From NCBI GenBank assembly GCA_013397115.1, contig VWZW01004674.1:1397541-1461540 (forward strand): a stretch of 64,000 bases of DNA. Direction: 5' to 3'. Shown here piece by piece: positions 12,201 to 23,560 of this stretch. The notes beneath the pieces are model-generated. The model did no database searches, was not told the DNA's origin, and worked only from the letters and a program-made list of their open reading frames with translations. How positions within the stretch are numbered: position 1 is the first letter of the stretch; the number at the start of each line of letters is the position of its first letter. The position numbers and the translations under genes are program-made. Source of the DNA: Edolisoma coerulescens (Eukaryota > Chordata > Aves > Passeriformes > Campephagidae).

Positions 12201-13728
12201 AGCACGTAGGTACTACTTTTCATCCCTTGATCCTGGAGCACTTCACAGAACCAGGCAAGTATCACCATCACTGCTCTCAGAATGGGACACACCAAACCCC
12301 CTCCATGGCTTCTCAAAGATCACAGAAGCTGACTCGTTCCCTCCACTGCCCCAGGGAAGGCTATGCTCAGCAAACAGCTATCACCACGCCAGCAAATGAA
12401 TTAATAAAGTAAGATTCATTATTTCCACTGCTTTCCTATCTCTTTATTACTCAGAGTATAATCCCCGAATCAAGTTTTATAGCAAGAGGCCATGTAATTG
12501 GTTCAGACACAGGAAAGAGACAGTAAAACTCAGTTTCCTGTAACACCCCCCACCAGGAAGGATGGTTTTTTCAAGACTGTTAGGTATTAGGCATTCTCTC
12601 AACTACCACAGCTGCAATTAGATGCATTTTTAAGCATCCTATTAGTGGGAAGTATCGCTGTGTTTCCAGGTAAAGTCACTGCATACCATAATAACTAGCC
12701 AGGAAGTTCTTTATTCCCTGATACACCAGGAGCCAGAATGAATAGTAAGTGCAGGAGATCCGACATCACTTGGACTGGCAATTTTCCTGGGTTTCCACTC
12801 GTGGGCTGAGAGGTGATAATATGGCTGCATTGGACATAATAATTGCATTAGTTTGGGGGTTGGGTGGGTTTGTGTATTTTTACAGAATTACAAAATTACA
12901 GAATTGAGGCTTTCTACAGTGTGGTACACCATACAGACTGTCATACTCTGCCAGAACAAATCACTGGGAGCAGAATCATTAGGACCCAAAGGAAATTGTA
13001 TCACTATAAGCTGCTTCTTTTGAGCTCAGAAAAATACCAACACATTGTCAGGGAACCTTGGGGAAACAGTCCTTAAACTCCTTACCAACCAGTTCCTGAT
13101 GACACATCCATTTTCTTATTTATGGCAAAATGACCACTGCAAAAAGCTTTAAGATGAGGCTAGAAGCAAAGTTTTACAAAGGTAAAAAAGATTGTGACAG
13201 AAAGAAAGAAAATGGGAACCATGAACAGTAACTGTAAAGTCTAGCAAGGAGGGATTTTTAATACCCATAAGCATATCCCTGCCACTGGTTTTAGCATGGC
13301 TTGCAAAGAAAAAAGTGTAGGATTTATTAAAGAGAAAAATGCTGCAAACTCATTTTCACCTCAGAAAGCATGATGTTTTTGAACTCTCATGACAAAGTCA
13401 CTTACAACTTACTGGTAACAAAAAGAGAGGGACTCTGACCAGCCTCCTTGAGAAGCAGACACGCTACCAGCAATGACAAAGCAGCGCTTCTCCCTGGGAC
13501 ACACCGAACAGTCAGCTCCTCAGAGCAGGAAAGCATGGCATATGCTAGTGATGAACACTGTACCAGCAGCAGAGTAGCACCTCAGCCACTCACACAGCAC
13601 CCAAAACCAGGAGGCACCAGCTTCATCAGTGTTCTGACCCCTGCTTGATCCCCCCTGAAGATCAGCACCTTCATGATCTCTCCTCTGCAGCAGCAGGAGG
13701 CAAGGGCTGAGGACAGGCTCCCTCTCAC
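9259..13728. other. Non-coding stretch
   Basis: No gene is recognised. It holds a pyrimidine tract ending in 15 T followed by AG (12071-12098) and A+T-rich sequence around 11200-11700. A run of three G-blocks at 12855-12869 falls one block short of a quadruplex motif. Nothing else stands out. Confidence 0.65.
12071..12098 (+). repeat. CT/T15 pyrimidine tract ending in AG
   Basis: A short CT repeat runs into 15 T and then AGG. It looks like an ideal 3' splice acceptor (AG at 12097-12098). No convincing donor with an intact frame follows within normal exon range, so it is listed only as a simple repeat. Confidence 0.7.
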
Positions 13729-13792
13729 CTTCCCATCCCCTCTGTCTCAGCAGCACTTCTCCATTTCTCCCTGTGTGGGATTACTGGGGGTC
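13729..13792 (-). other. Candidate exon, 64 nt, minus strand (weak)
   Basis: On the minus strand a pyrimidine-rich acceptor ending CATTTCCCAG is followed 64 nt later by GGGAAG|GTGAGAGG. One frame is open (reads PPVIPHREKW...), and the other two contain stops. The area is generally purine/pyrimidine biased, which creates splice-like sites, so chance is likely. No family is recognised. Confidence 0.12.
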
Positions 13793-14910
13793 CTGGGAAA
13801 TGCAAGGAAGGGAAGGGAAGGCTGTAGTGAGGAAAGAAGTCCAGAAGATCAAGAAGAAGAGGGTGTCACCATCCCTAGCATTACCTTGTTAAAAAAGCAT
13901 TTAAGAAAGTGATGTCTCCTTCTTTCTCCTTCCTCCCTCCCCACTTCCCAACAAATCCTAGCCACCCTAGGAGCACAAGGCTAGTGAGGGAGAATGGGGC
14001 AGGGAGAGAAGGAGGGCAAGGAGAGGAGAGAGAGGCTCCATGCTCCAGTTCCATCCTTACCCAAAAACCTCAGCAGTACCATGCTGCTGTGTAGTACCAT
14101 CGTCACTGAACACATGCAGCACCATACTCACCCTAACCAAGAAAAATTCACCCTAACAGCTGGCCAATGATTTTCCATTTCAGTAAACATGCCAACATTA
14201 TAATAATTTAGAATTTGTATCAAATACAGCTAAATTTGCTATGGGAAATATCAGTTTATTGAATGTCTTCCATTTATTGCTAGGACAATTGGAAAATATT
14301 ATTTCAGGTGGATTAAGTAGACCAGAACATACTTTTAAAAGTCAATCCAATACCACAATGTAGTTCTTTACCCAAGGAACATCCTGTTCCGGGGTCAGAT
14401 GCTCATTCCCTTCCAGGAGTGAGGATTTTCAGGCAACTTCACTTCCCAGAATTCAAAGCATGTTTCTTTGTGACAAAGCTCTCCAGTGCCTCTTGGACAT
14501 TTAATTATGGGAGAAGGGTCTCAGATAATGAAATGGGAACATCATGCTCCTGAACTATAACTTCTGAAAAGCAATACACTGTGGTAGGGAAATGCAATTA
14601 AATTTTGAACTGACTCAGGAATTTCCCATGGAACATTAATTCTATTTTCTGCTCACCTCTTGAATGTCAGTCTATTTTTCTCTTTCAGTTTAGGAAGCTT
14701 AAAAAGGTGCAGTGAACCCCTACTTCTAAATATGTGGATTCTACCTCCCTCCTTGGGGAGGCCGTAGCCATGGGAAGGGTGCATCTGAAAACAGAAGCCT
14801 ATTGTGGTAAACCTCATCAGAGCAGATGCCTAGCCCGAGGAACTGCTACCTAGATACGCAACACAAAGAAATAATAAAGGTATTTCCACCCCCTTCCAAC
14901 CCCTTGTGGT
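13793..14910. other. Non-coding stretch, purine-biased at left
   Basis: The left part (13800-14040) is rich in GGAAG and GAGAGG words. The rest is ordinary A+T-leaning sequence with no recognisable gene. Confidence 0.6.
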
Positions 14911-14984
14911 TTGCAGGGGCTTTGAGAGCTCACATGACTTGCCTGAAGCTGCACAGGATCCTGTGCAAGAGCCAGAAACTAACC
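14911..14984 (-). mobile_element. MIR/CORE-SINE-like fragment, reverse orientation
   Basis: The words GAGAGCTCACATGACTTGCC, TGAAGCTGCACAGGATCCTG and AGAGCCAGAAACTAACC follow the reverse strand of the MIR-type SINE core (…TGACTTGCCCAAGGTCACACAG…GCAGAGCC…). MIR-like CORE-SINEs are ancient tRNA-derived retroposons found across amniotes. The copy is short and diverged, and the tRNA head is not visible. Confidence 0.45.
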
Positions 14985-16669
14985 ACAACCTCACCAAGCC
15001 TCACTGCAAGTTTTACTCATCTTGACATTTTTTGTCTCAAAGGTCTTCCACTTCAATACCAAAACAAATATTACAGTAATTCCTTAATGTAATGAAAAAA
15101 AAATTCCTTCATGTAAGCAACTGTTGGCCTGGAAATCTAGCATGGGACTGAAGTGCTGAGCTAGTCTGAGCCACTTAAAAGAATACCCAGCTATTACAAA
15201 GTGTAAAAGAAAGGGCCTGAATGCCATTTCTCATCCCTGCATCAATTTTTTATTCCAGATTTACCTTAAAGGTTATCTATCTCTGTCTTCTCCATCCCCT
15301 ACACCTCATCACACAGAAAACATTTCATGGCACATTTGCTCACCCAAACACACCCGAATGTTTTGCAGAATTCAGGCAAGCTGACCAATAGGGATGAACT
15401 CTGTCAAATGCCAGAAAGACACCAAAACATACCAGACACATCATCCTTCCTTGAAACGGAGGAATTGTTTCTATTTTCATTCACCCACTTTCACATCTTT
15501 TGCATGACACAGACTGCCGTTATATGCGTCTCTTCAGTACTGATATCTATAACCAAAAATGTCAGGCGTTTCAGTTATCTGCAGACAGCACCTATTTCCT
15601 ACAGTTATTATGGGCAGTACTAACATGTCAGGAATTCTGAGTATGTTTGGGTGAACTGACACCAGATCCAAAGTTAGGAGCTCCTCTACTACGAGTGTAA
15701 AACACACATGCCCAGAACAAATGGTAAAAACAATGCTGGCATTTAGGTGACACACACTCAGAGCACAGATTCAGATGAAACTCTCAGACTACAAGTACTT
15801 GTTATATAACAAATATTACATCTAACTTCCAAATGAGTTTCTGTATTTTAAAATCCTTTTGGGTATAGGAATACCACAACTCCACCAGAAATGTTTCAGA
15901 AACTGCCTGAAAAAGAGATTGATCAAAGAAGCAATGTATCTCCTAGATACTGAAATTACTTCTGGTAAGTTCTAGAAAAAGCATGATAGCCTGAATTTCC
16001 TTTTTTTACTCGCAAATTCACTGTCTAAGTGAGGACTACCAGGGGACTGTACACATTTTTAAATTACTGCTAGAAGGACTTTATTCAGAGAAAATGAGAG
16101 CCAAAACTTTTTTTTCAAAAAAATCAACCAAACAAAAACATCAGACTCCAAGTAAAAGCATTATTTGGGAACAAACAAACAAGAAGGTTAAATTTAATTA
16201 ACCCTGTGTTGTGATCAAATTCACCCATGAGGAAATAGTTTGTAAGTGAAACCATGACCAAACAAGCAAGGAAACATTGATTACATCCTCTCTAACATGG
16301 AAAACAACTCGCTTTTCAACTTTGTAATAATAAGCACCATTTCAAACAGCATGTCCCACTAATGAAGAATAAAGGTATATAACAAAAATCATCTTGTTAC
16401 GAAAACAGCACTCCAAACTGTAATGGCAAAATTATTAAAGCCCAAGACTCCCTAGGTGTGCCAAGAAAAGTAACCTTGTGAGTTAACACTTTACTGAGGA
16501 ATAAAGGCCAAATGCTCCATGTGGGGAAAACGGGAGACTAAATCGCTGGGGATAAGCATTATTGAAGTATCCACCTCATCCTAGAGGAACTGCCAGTGCT
16601 CTGAAGGCAGCAGGAAAGCCCGGAGGAACCACCCTAGCAAATGCATGCAGAGGCAAGCCTCCTACTTAC
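14985..16669. other. Non-coding stretch left of the CpG island
   Basis: No gene is recognised. There is a consensus donor at 15965 (CTTCTG|GTAAGTTC), but the upstream segment carries stops in the frames checked. Otherwise A+T-leaning sequence. Confidence 0.6.
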
Positions 16670-16759
16670 CCTGCTGTATGCACCATGATCTCTTTTGCCA
16701 CCTTAGTAATTCCCAAGTATCCAGAATGATGTTAATTTTTTTAGGGAATATTACAGCTG
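16670..16759 (-). other. Candidate exon, 90 nt, minus strand, near CpG island
   Basis: On the minus strand a strong pyrimidine tract ending CTCTAG (alternative CTCTAGCAG three bases further, a NAGNAG tandem acceptor) is followed by GCAGG|GTAAGTAGG. One frame is open through the segment (starts AVIFPKKINI, ends KRSWCIQQ). It lies about 200 bp from the CpG island, on the side expected if transcription ran leftwards from it. I recognise no protein family. An untranslated or non-coding RNA exon, or a chance pair of sites, is equally possible. Confidence 0.22.
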
Positions 16760-16934
16760 CTAGAGGAGACACAGGCAAGCTGACAAGCAGAGCTTTGCGA
16801 GAAGCCAGGCAGAGAGGGATGAATTTAAACCTTGGCTCAAGATGCTGTGTATTCTGCGTCTATCTTTAACTTCTAAATGATTTGGTTTCACATTCCTCTG
16901 AAGTCCTGCTGGCAGATGCCTTCGTGGAGCTTTA

Positions 16935-16939
16935 CCAAT
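16935..16939 (+). promoter_or_regulatory. CCAAT box
   Basis: ACCAATCG fits the NF-Y consensus and lies just upstream of the C/T tract and CpG island. Its place at an island edge gives it some weight, though five-base matches alone are common. Confidence 0.35.
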
Positions 16940-16952
16940 CGCAGGCACTCGG

Positions 16953-17046
16953 CCCCCTCTCCTCCTCTATTCCCTCCACCTCCCTCCCTCCCATCCTCCC
17001 TCACTGCCACTCCACCCCCCACTGCCCCATCCCCAGCTCTCCTCGC
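16953..17046 (+). repeat. C/T-rich promoter tract
   Basis: About 95 bases almost without G, mainly CCTCC, TCCCTCC and CCACC words, immediately left of the CpG island. Such tracts are frequent at TATA-less promoters, bind zinc-finger factors of the MAZ/Sp1 type and can form triplex DNA. Confidence 0.6.
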
Positions 17047-17078
17047 TCACACACACACTCACGCACGCACACACACAG
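17047..17078 (+). repeat. CA-type microsatellite with CG variants
   Basis: Alternating CA steps interrupted by CTCACG and CGCACG units. Alternating purine-pyrimidine sequence with CG steps is capable of Z-DNA, and it lies at the island edge. Confidence 0.8.
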
Positions 17079-17342
17079 AGGGGTTGGCTGGCAGGATTTC
17101 ACGGACTTCCAGCCTCGGCTGCCCGCCCGTATCTCAGGGAGCCGCCCGCCGCGCTGCCGGGCACCGGGGCCAGCGGCCCGGCGAGCAGCGCCCCTCGGAG
17201 CCTTCGGAAATCGAGGGAGGTGCCTGAAATCACTTCTTGTGCCCACTCTGGCAGGGTCCCCGAGCCCCAGCGCCACCGACCGACCCGCGGTGCAAAGCGG
17301 GACCCGTGGGGCGCATGTTCCGCAGGGGATCGCGGGCACAGC

Positions 17343-17372
17343 GGGCGGGGGGCCGTGAGGGCTGGGGCCGGG
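17343..17372 (+). other. G-quadruplex motif in CpG island
   Basis: Runs of 3, 6, 3 and 4 G with loops of 1, 6 and 2 bases meet the usual four-run pattern (17343-17367), and a fifth run lies at 17370-17372. Location inside a CpG island is typical of promoter quadruplexes. Folding is inferred from pattern only. Confidence 0.45.
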
Positions 17373-17480
17373 CAGCCATTCACCCGCTGCTGGACCGAGG
17401 TTCGCCACACTCGTATCTGCAAGCTTACAGCACTCCTGGCTGTACAGGCAGCCTACGGAGGAGGGGCATTGAAACAACAA

Positions 17481-19765
17481 CAAGAAAACACCCCAAAACA
17501 AAATATACAATAAAAAAAAGTTTTTACCAGATCTTGAATACAAAGCTTCTAAACTTCCACTCTTAGTCAGTCCGTGGCTCCTTACAGTAACAATGCATTG
17601 CAAAGTGCAATGTGAAGTAACTACAGATAAATGGCAGCATTCTGAAGTGGGAAAAAAAGCCCTTCCATGTAACTCAGAAAGTCAGTATTCCTACCAGAGA
17701 TTGCCGGAGTCCCTAGTGTTGACACAAAACCCCTGACTCTTAAGATCAGCCTTTAAAAGCAGCAGATTTTAATGCTCAAATGTGTATTCAGTTTAATACT
17801 GCTTACCATCAAGTCTGCCTTATCTCAGACATGGGTGGGAACGGAACAAGCCAGAAGACTTTATGTAAAATGTATGAATTATTGAACACTTTCAGTTGCA
17901 ACAGGAAAATACCAATTGCCAGTCACACCAATTCAAACAGAATAACCTGGTAAATGTCTCTGGTTTCTTAAGAGTCTTCAGCCTCTGAGCTGCTGCCAAG
18001 AGGGGGTTGTAAGGATGCAGCCAAGCAAGCAGCTACCACAGGGTGGGGCAGAGGGGGCAAGGCCAAGCTGTGCCCAGAATCCCTTGGCTACAAACACGGT
18101 TTGAAAATGCCTTGCCGATGCTCGATTTCATGAGGCATTACACTGTTCAGAATGCCGGTGTTGAGAGGCTGGACTGATTTAGTAGTAAAAGTGATAAAGC
18201 ATTTACTTCAGGCTAATGAAGGAAACTGGTCAAACTTGGAAAGGCCTCAAGGAGGGGTAAAAAAATCAGCCGAAGGGCTGTATCGTAGTGCACATTTAGA
18301 AAGCCTCCACATCTCCTGCCTGATGTGGGTAGCATATATATAAATACGTGTGTTTGAGAACACATACAGCATTTAAAGCTTGATGAAAACCAGTAACTCC
18401 ACAGTCATTTTCATGGTCAGTCTGCACAGACTGAAAGGCAAGAGCTCCTCTTAACCTGGACTGAGCTCAGGTTTGTGGACCTGGAAGTGCTGCCAGCAAC
18501 ACAGAAACTTTAAATAACAAAAAAGCTGACAACTCCTGAAAAATTAAAAGATTTATTTTGAATCACTAACCTTTCCCACTACTAGCAAAGCCAGATCCCA
18601 GTGTGTTCAGTATCTGCCTTCCAGAGCGTGTTAAAAACTCCAGCAAGAGAAGAACATGCCATGGACTTCCTGCCAGACAAGGAAGAAGTCACTTCACTGC
18701 TTTTTCTCAGGATTCCTGATACAACAGTTCAGGGCATGTGTCTATTATTCAGGTTGAGGAGCTGCAGCGAACTGCAGGAAAGCTGCCTTGTCTGGCACTG
18801 CTTTCTGACAGAGCTACTTCTAACACTGCTGGCTTATAAATCCCTCAGAGCACAGAAAATCGGAGCCAGAGAATTCCCGTTCAAATGGTGCAACTTCATA
18901 TAATGCAGTACGTACATCAAGTATTTTTTTTTCCAAATTGTTTGTAAAGATAGCCTTGAAGGGCAGATAATCACTAGAAGCAGAGACCAACCGTTAACAT
19001 TAGGTTTCAAAAAGCACAGTGCTTAAGATGCTCAGAGAGACAAAAGAACAAAGGAAAGTCTTTGTGCCTTTGTGGCTGAGGACTCCTTTCTAATTAGGGC
19101 AACAAGGAAGGAAGAAAGAAGCTCCCCGTGGAAGAAGGTGCACGGACAAATGTGGTGATTCTGAAATGAAGTCATGAACAGGAAGGATTAGGACTGAGCT
19201 GTTTATAGGACTTCAGCCTACCTCTAGAGAGTGCTTAAGTGTTAGGGAAAACAATGGCTGGGGAAATCCACAGAAGCACATCCACGCTTTTATGTAAGCT
19301 TGTGTGTTTCCCTTAGTAGATACAGAGGGAAAAGAGATTTGGCTTTGAATCCTCTAAAAGGACACTGTTTGCTTCCCATGCCTCCTAAGAGGGTATTTAA
19401 AAACCTAAGAGTATGGGGAGGGGAGGAGCTTTGGAAAATAATGTTGGAAGTTACTGGGAAACCTTGGATGTCAACATGGACAGCATGATCCCAATCCCAT
19501 GAATGAGACAGTCAGAGGTCAGATGTCCAAGAACTGCATCACATAAGCCAAAGGAGAAGAGAGGTGTCCAGTTTCCTCAGATAAAGAGCTGTGCAGTAAT
19601 AGCAGTGTCTAATGTGCAACCCAAAGTGTACAGCTGTGAGAGGGAACACTACTCTCTCTCAGAAGGGTCTGTTGCTTATAACCATCATCAAGTGTAACAG
19701 ATCAGGGACTTCTGTGGCATTAGATTTGAGATATATGAAAACATATTAATAGCAAGTTCTTGTGC
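17481..19765. other. Non-coding stretch
   Basis: No gene is recognised. A short inverted repeat around 18349-18364 (GTGTT/AACAC arms) and purine-rich GGAAGGAAG words near 19108-19120 are the only local structures seen. Confidence 0.6.
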
Positions 19766-19830
19766 AGGAGTGGGAGCATGGCATGGGAGTGGGAGCTGGC
19801 ATGGGAGCAGAGAAGGGAGTGGCAGAGAGG
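19766..19830. repeat. Imperfect GGGAG-based short tandem repeat
   Basis: Units of about 18 bases (GGGAGTGGGAGC followed by TGGCAT) occur about twice and then decay into GGGAG-containing pieces. It is a small, degenerate minisatellite with no link to a gene. Confidence 0.55.
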
Positions 19831-19961
19831 GGAGAGTAATTTGGTACCAGTGACAAGTGTAAAGTGGTAACATGTTTGGAGTCATGTGACTTCCTACCCA
19901 TTCCCAATTTAGCCAAGTGCCTAAGAGGCATGATCTGTCCCTTCATGTTTAGCTATTTTTA

Positions 19962-20642
19962 ATGTGCACAGAATTTGCTCCCCTTGTCTGTCAGTATCTT
20001 GAATTCATTGGTCTTGGCAGTCTTAAGATTTGGGCTTACTGGGACAAGCAACATCTTCTACCCTACGGGCTCAATCCTTCTAGGTCTTACTCAAGAGTAT
20101 TTCTTCCTCTTTGGAACGATCTTGTTAAACTCTGCAGATATTTCAGCACAGGTTTGTTCAAGAGTAAGAGCTCTGGAGTAGGAACCGTAATTGCACTGAC
20201 AGGCACGCAGTTCCTGCCCATCACAATGGATTCACCACCATTTATTCAGTATTACTCAACCTGCACACCCCTCACCGCCCCAGCAGACCTCCAGCCAAGC
20301 CTACTCAGCTATGTGCTTACACCAACAGCCCTCTCCAAAATGGTCCAACAGGTGGGCTTTGGCCAAGCGTTGATCCATGTGCTGCTTCTCTCCTGCCCAC
20401 CACTTTTTTTTCTTAAAGACATGGGGGACAGCTATTGCAGCAGGTGGGGACAGGGGTGGCAGCCTCCAAGCACCCACTCCCTTGCTGCCCCTGCACCACG
20501 CAGCCTTCAGCACAGCAGGATACATCTGCCCTGGAAGGAAACCCAGGGGATGGCCGCAGGCTCACCCAGGCCAAAACACTGCCCTGGTCTCCCAGTGTGG
20601 AGTCTGACTGCTGTGGGCACAACACTCCTACCATTTCCATGA
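19962..20642 (+). other. 226-codon open frame of unknown status
   Basis: This is the longest gap-free open frame in the window. The product would start MCTEFAPLVCQYLEF and end GTTLLPFP. I see no domain, no signal peptide and only scattered hydrophobic patches. The right half (20200-20640) is richer in G+C, which lowers the stop rate, while the left half is not especially so. Part of the left half (about 20030-20160, GGGCTCAATCC and TCTTACTC words) faintly resembles an old sauropsid interspersed repeat, which argues against a gene. A single long chance frame is the likeliest reading, and an untranslated RNA or a lineage-specific frame remains possible. Confidence 0.15.
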
Positions 20643-23179
20643 GGCTCACTGGGTAATGGCAGGAAACTCATCCACTGGACATGTTCAGATGGGTTAGCTC
20701 TGCTATTTGCAAAACACATGCAAATTGTTTGGATTCTTGGTAAGCATTAATAAAGTGAATGGGGAATGCACTTAGTACATACTCTGTGACCAGTTTTGTG
20801 CAACAGAGGATTTTCTGCGCTTGCTTTTCTGTTCTCGATTTCTGTGTTTCTGTGATTCAAGCCATAGGGAAAGAAGAGAGATCATCCATGGTCACAAATT
20901 GAAGCTTCAGGAACAAATCATATTTTCAGCCATTCCATTTTACTGGATAAAGGAAAAAGTCTATTATTTACTTTTCAACATGTTTTTCCTTTTGCTATGC
21001 CTGGTATTTATACTTTCAGTAAGAGTTTTTGGGACAAACTCATGGCTTAAACCAGTATTTATCATCATACATAAGCATGTCACATATACAGGAGCCATGA
21101 TATAAAGACTTTGGCTTTATTTTTGTCCACAAGAACAAAGTATAAACATTCATTATGAAGAATTAAGCAACTTATGAAAAACTCTGTGCCCTTGCCTTTA
21201 CCAGATCAATTTTCAAGCTCACTTGAAAAATACCTAAGGGGAGAACCAGAACAATTCTGCTTCCATTTATCTTTACCCTAAATAAAGGAAAAAGACTACT
21301 CTTCTTGTTAGGTGCCCAAATTGATCAACAAAATTAAGATCTGAGATACAATGAAATGAAGAGTAACTTTAAAAAAAAACGAAGTTTTGTAGCTAAATGG
21401 ATAATTTTACCAGACTGAAAAATATTCTTCTAAAAAAAAAAACCAGCCAGGTAGACCTAAGCCCACAAAGTGCTGAGGCCTGGAAAAGTCTTTCTGGAAC
21501 TGACAGTGCTCCTGGATAAATAAAAAGGCTGCTTTCAGACTTTCTAATATCATCTATTATTGGTCTTCTACCTGAAAACGCTGAACTTTCAAGGTTTGAA
21601 GTGACAGCTATAGTTCATTTAAGTCGCTTGGTGAGCAGTGCACCTAATGAAGATTGTCTTCCTCAGGATTTATGATCCTCTGCTTTTTATTGCTTCCAGC
21701 AACAGTAATCCTTGTTTCCTCTAAACTCTCATGACCACTCCTGCCCCTCAGGACAGGAGTGCTGCCCACCTTAGTTTCCAGCTTTATGCAGCCAAACTGC
21801 ACTGCCACCTTCACAATTATCCTTTTAACTTCCCCAGGCCTTCATGGTTGTTCTTCTTCTAGATACTGCCCTCAGTTATCACTATTCCCACTCCCTTCCA
21901 CTCCCCCTTTTGTATTTTCTCCCTACTTGGGGAAAAAACAGCAAGCAGGTTGTGCAACTGATTCAGAGCTGTGTGTGCTCAGACTGAGTAGCCAGCACAC
22001 TTGGGAGCTGCTTTAGGAGGGGAATGTTTCAAGTCCCGTTCTTTTTTGGGTTGATGTCTTGGATTCCACTTCAGGAGAGTCAAGGAGAATCACTATAGCT
22101 GAGATTTCTTCCTAGGTGTATAATTTAGCAGAAGGTGTCTAGTGAGTTCAAAACTACTGGCTGTGGCCACGAGTGTGAGACAAACAAACATAGCATGATT
22201 GTGTTCCCTTAAAAAGCCAAACTCTGAAAATAAAATAAACAAACAGCCCACATGCCAGCTACAAAGATTCATGACACAGTCTTTGCTCCAGCAGGAGATG
22301 CTCTTTGTCTTCTCGATGATAAGAACCCTCTACTGCTTTAAAGGCTTCATGTCTGCTCTAACCAAGCACACAAAAGATAGCAAACAGTCCTAATTAAGAG
22401 AGCTCATTGCAGCCTGTTCTTGAAGAGGAAAAGTGAAATGTTTGTGGAAGTAAAGATTATAACACCAAAATTTGTCACAATGTTCACCTGAAAACAAAGT
22501 CCTAATTCCTGAAATTATTATATATTGATATTTTTGTTATGGAAATGGCTCTGTTATCCTGTCTCACTCGAGCACCTTGGTGTCACTGCAGTGCTAAATT
22601 CTGCACTGAAAATGGTTTCCAGTAAGTTATTTTACAAAAATGCCAGAAACACTGTCTTTATATTTGCCCAGACAGACAACCACAAGCCTTCTGTGGAAAT
22701 TCAGCCATTGCCTGAAGTGTGCATGCAGGCAGACATGACTTTGGCTGGAGTGACACACGCACTTTTTTCAGAACTAGAAGAGGATAATCTATGAAACAGA
22801 TTCTCTGTTCAGTTGAGCCAAAGGTAGGAACAATCCCCTTTCATTCATCCCACATACCACCGAAAAACCCTCCTGCTCTAAAACAAAACTCTATTTCACC
22901 CTCCAGACGAAAAACTCGGAAAAGAAAGGAAATGACTTTTTTTTTTTCTCCATAAAGAAAAAAAATACACAGCAAGAACACGGAGGCTTGGAAGTCTCAG
23001 AAACTGTTAATGAGAGCTGGAGCATTAATATATAGGCCAACAACACGAATCCCATCAGATGAGTTATGTAAAAGCCAGCAGCGCCTGACTTGCTCTCTGA
23101 AATGCATCAGTGCCCTGCAGGGCTGGGGGAGGTGTCCCTGCCACACAGCCCTCTCCTTCCCTCTCTGTCCTGGCCCCAA
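20643..23179. other. Non-coding stretch
   Basis: No gene is recognised. It holds short A and T homopolymers (including 12 T at 22938-22949) and a donor-like AAAG|GTAGGA at 22826 without a convincing open exon in front. The 89-codon frame at 22525-22794 has no recognised content. Confidence 0.6.
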
Positions 23180-23560
23180 GGCAGCTCGGATCCCTCAGGC
23201 TCGGGGGTCCCGCTGCTGCTGGGGGTACACGGATGGAAGAGGAGGGCTGAGCAGCCCGAGGGGCTGCGCTGGGGCGGGAGCACGCAGGGTGGGACAGCCC
23301 GGGAGAAGCTTGTCCTACTGCTCCCTCTGCTGTACCCATCCTGTGGAGAAACCCCAAATGTCAGCGCGAAAAGCTGGGATAAGGGACGGCAGCTTTGAGC
23401 GCGGTCTGCAGGTAGCACAGGCTTGAGGAGGAGAGAAAGTCGCTGATGAGGAGGCAGAAACCACCACCACTCTCAGGAGATGGCATGGCACGGACCTCTG
23501 TGTGTCCAGCGTAGCAAATCTCTTTGGCTCCGTCCCTGCCGGGGTTTCACCTGTGCTTCC
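23180..23560. promoter_or_regulatory. Small CpG-rich cluster
   Basis: CpG density is well above background across 23188-23300 and again around 23360-23412, with GC-rich words such as GCTGGGGCGGGAG. Several overlapping open frames on both strands (100-138 codons) follow from the composition and show no family. The cluster is weaker than the other two islands. It could be an alternative promoter, an enhancer or a GC-rich exon. A donor-like CTGCAG|GTAGCA ends at 23411. Confidence 0.3.

Larger units (their letters stand above)
16920..17480. promoter_or_regulatory. CpG island, probable promoter
   Basis: CpG frequency and G+C rise sharply at about 17090-17420, with CCGCCCGCCGCGCTGCCGGG-type sequence, against a CpG-poor background. 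To the left lie a plus-oriented CCAAT box (16935-16939, ACCAATCG), a long C/T tract and a CA-rich microsatellite. Unmethylated CpG islands in vertebrates usually mark promoters. The CCAAT position would suit a plus-strand start near 17.0-17.1 kb, and the minus-strand candidate exon at 16.7 kb would suit the opposite direction. No coding first exon is identified. The 200-codon minus frame across the island (17001-17603) looks compositional. Confidence 0.6.
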
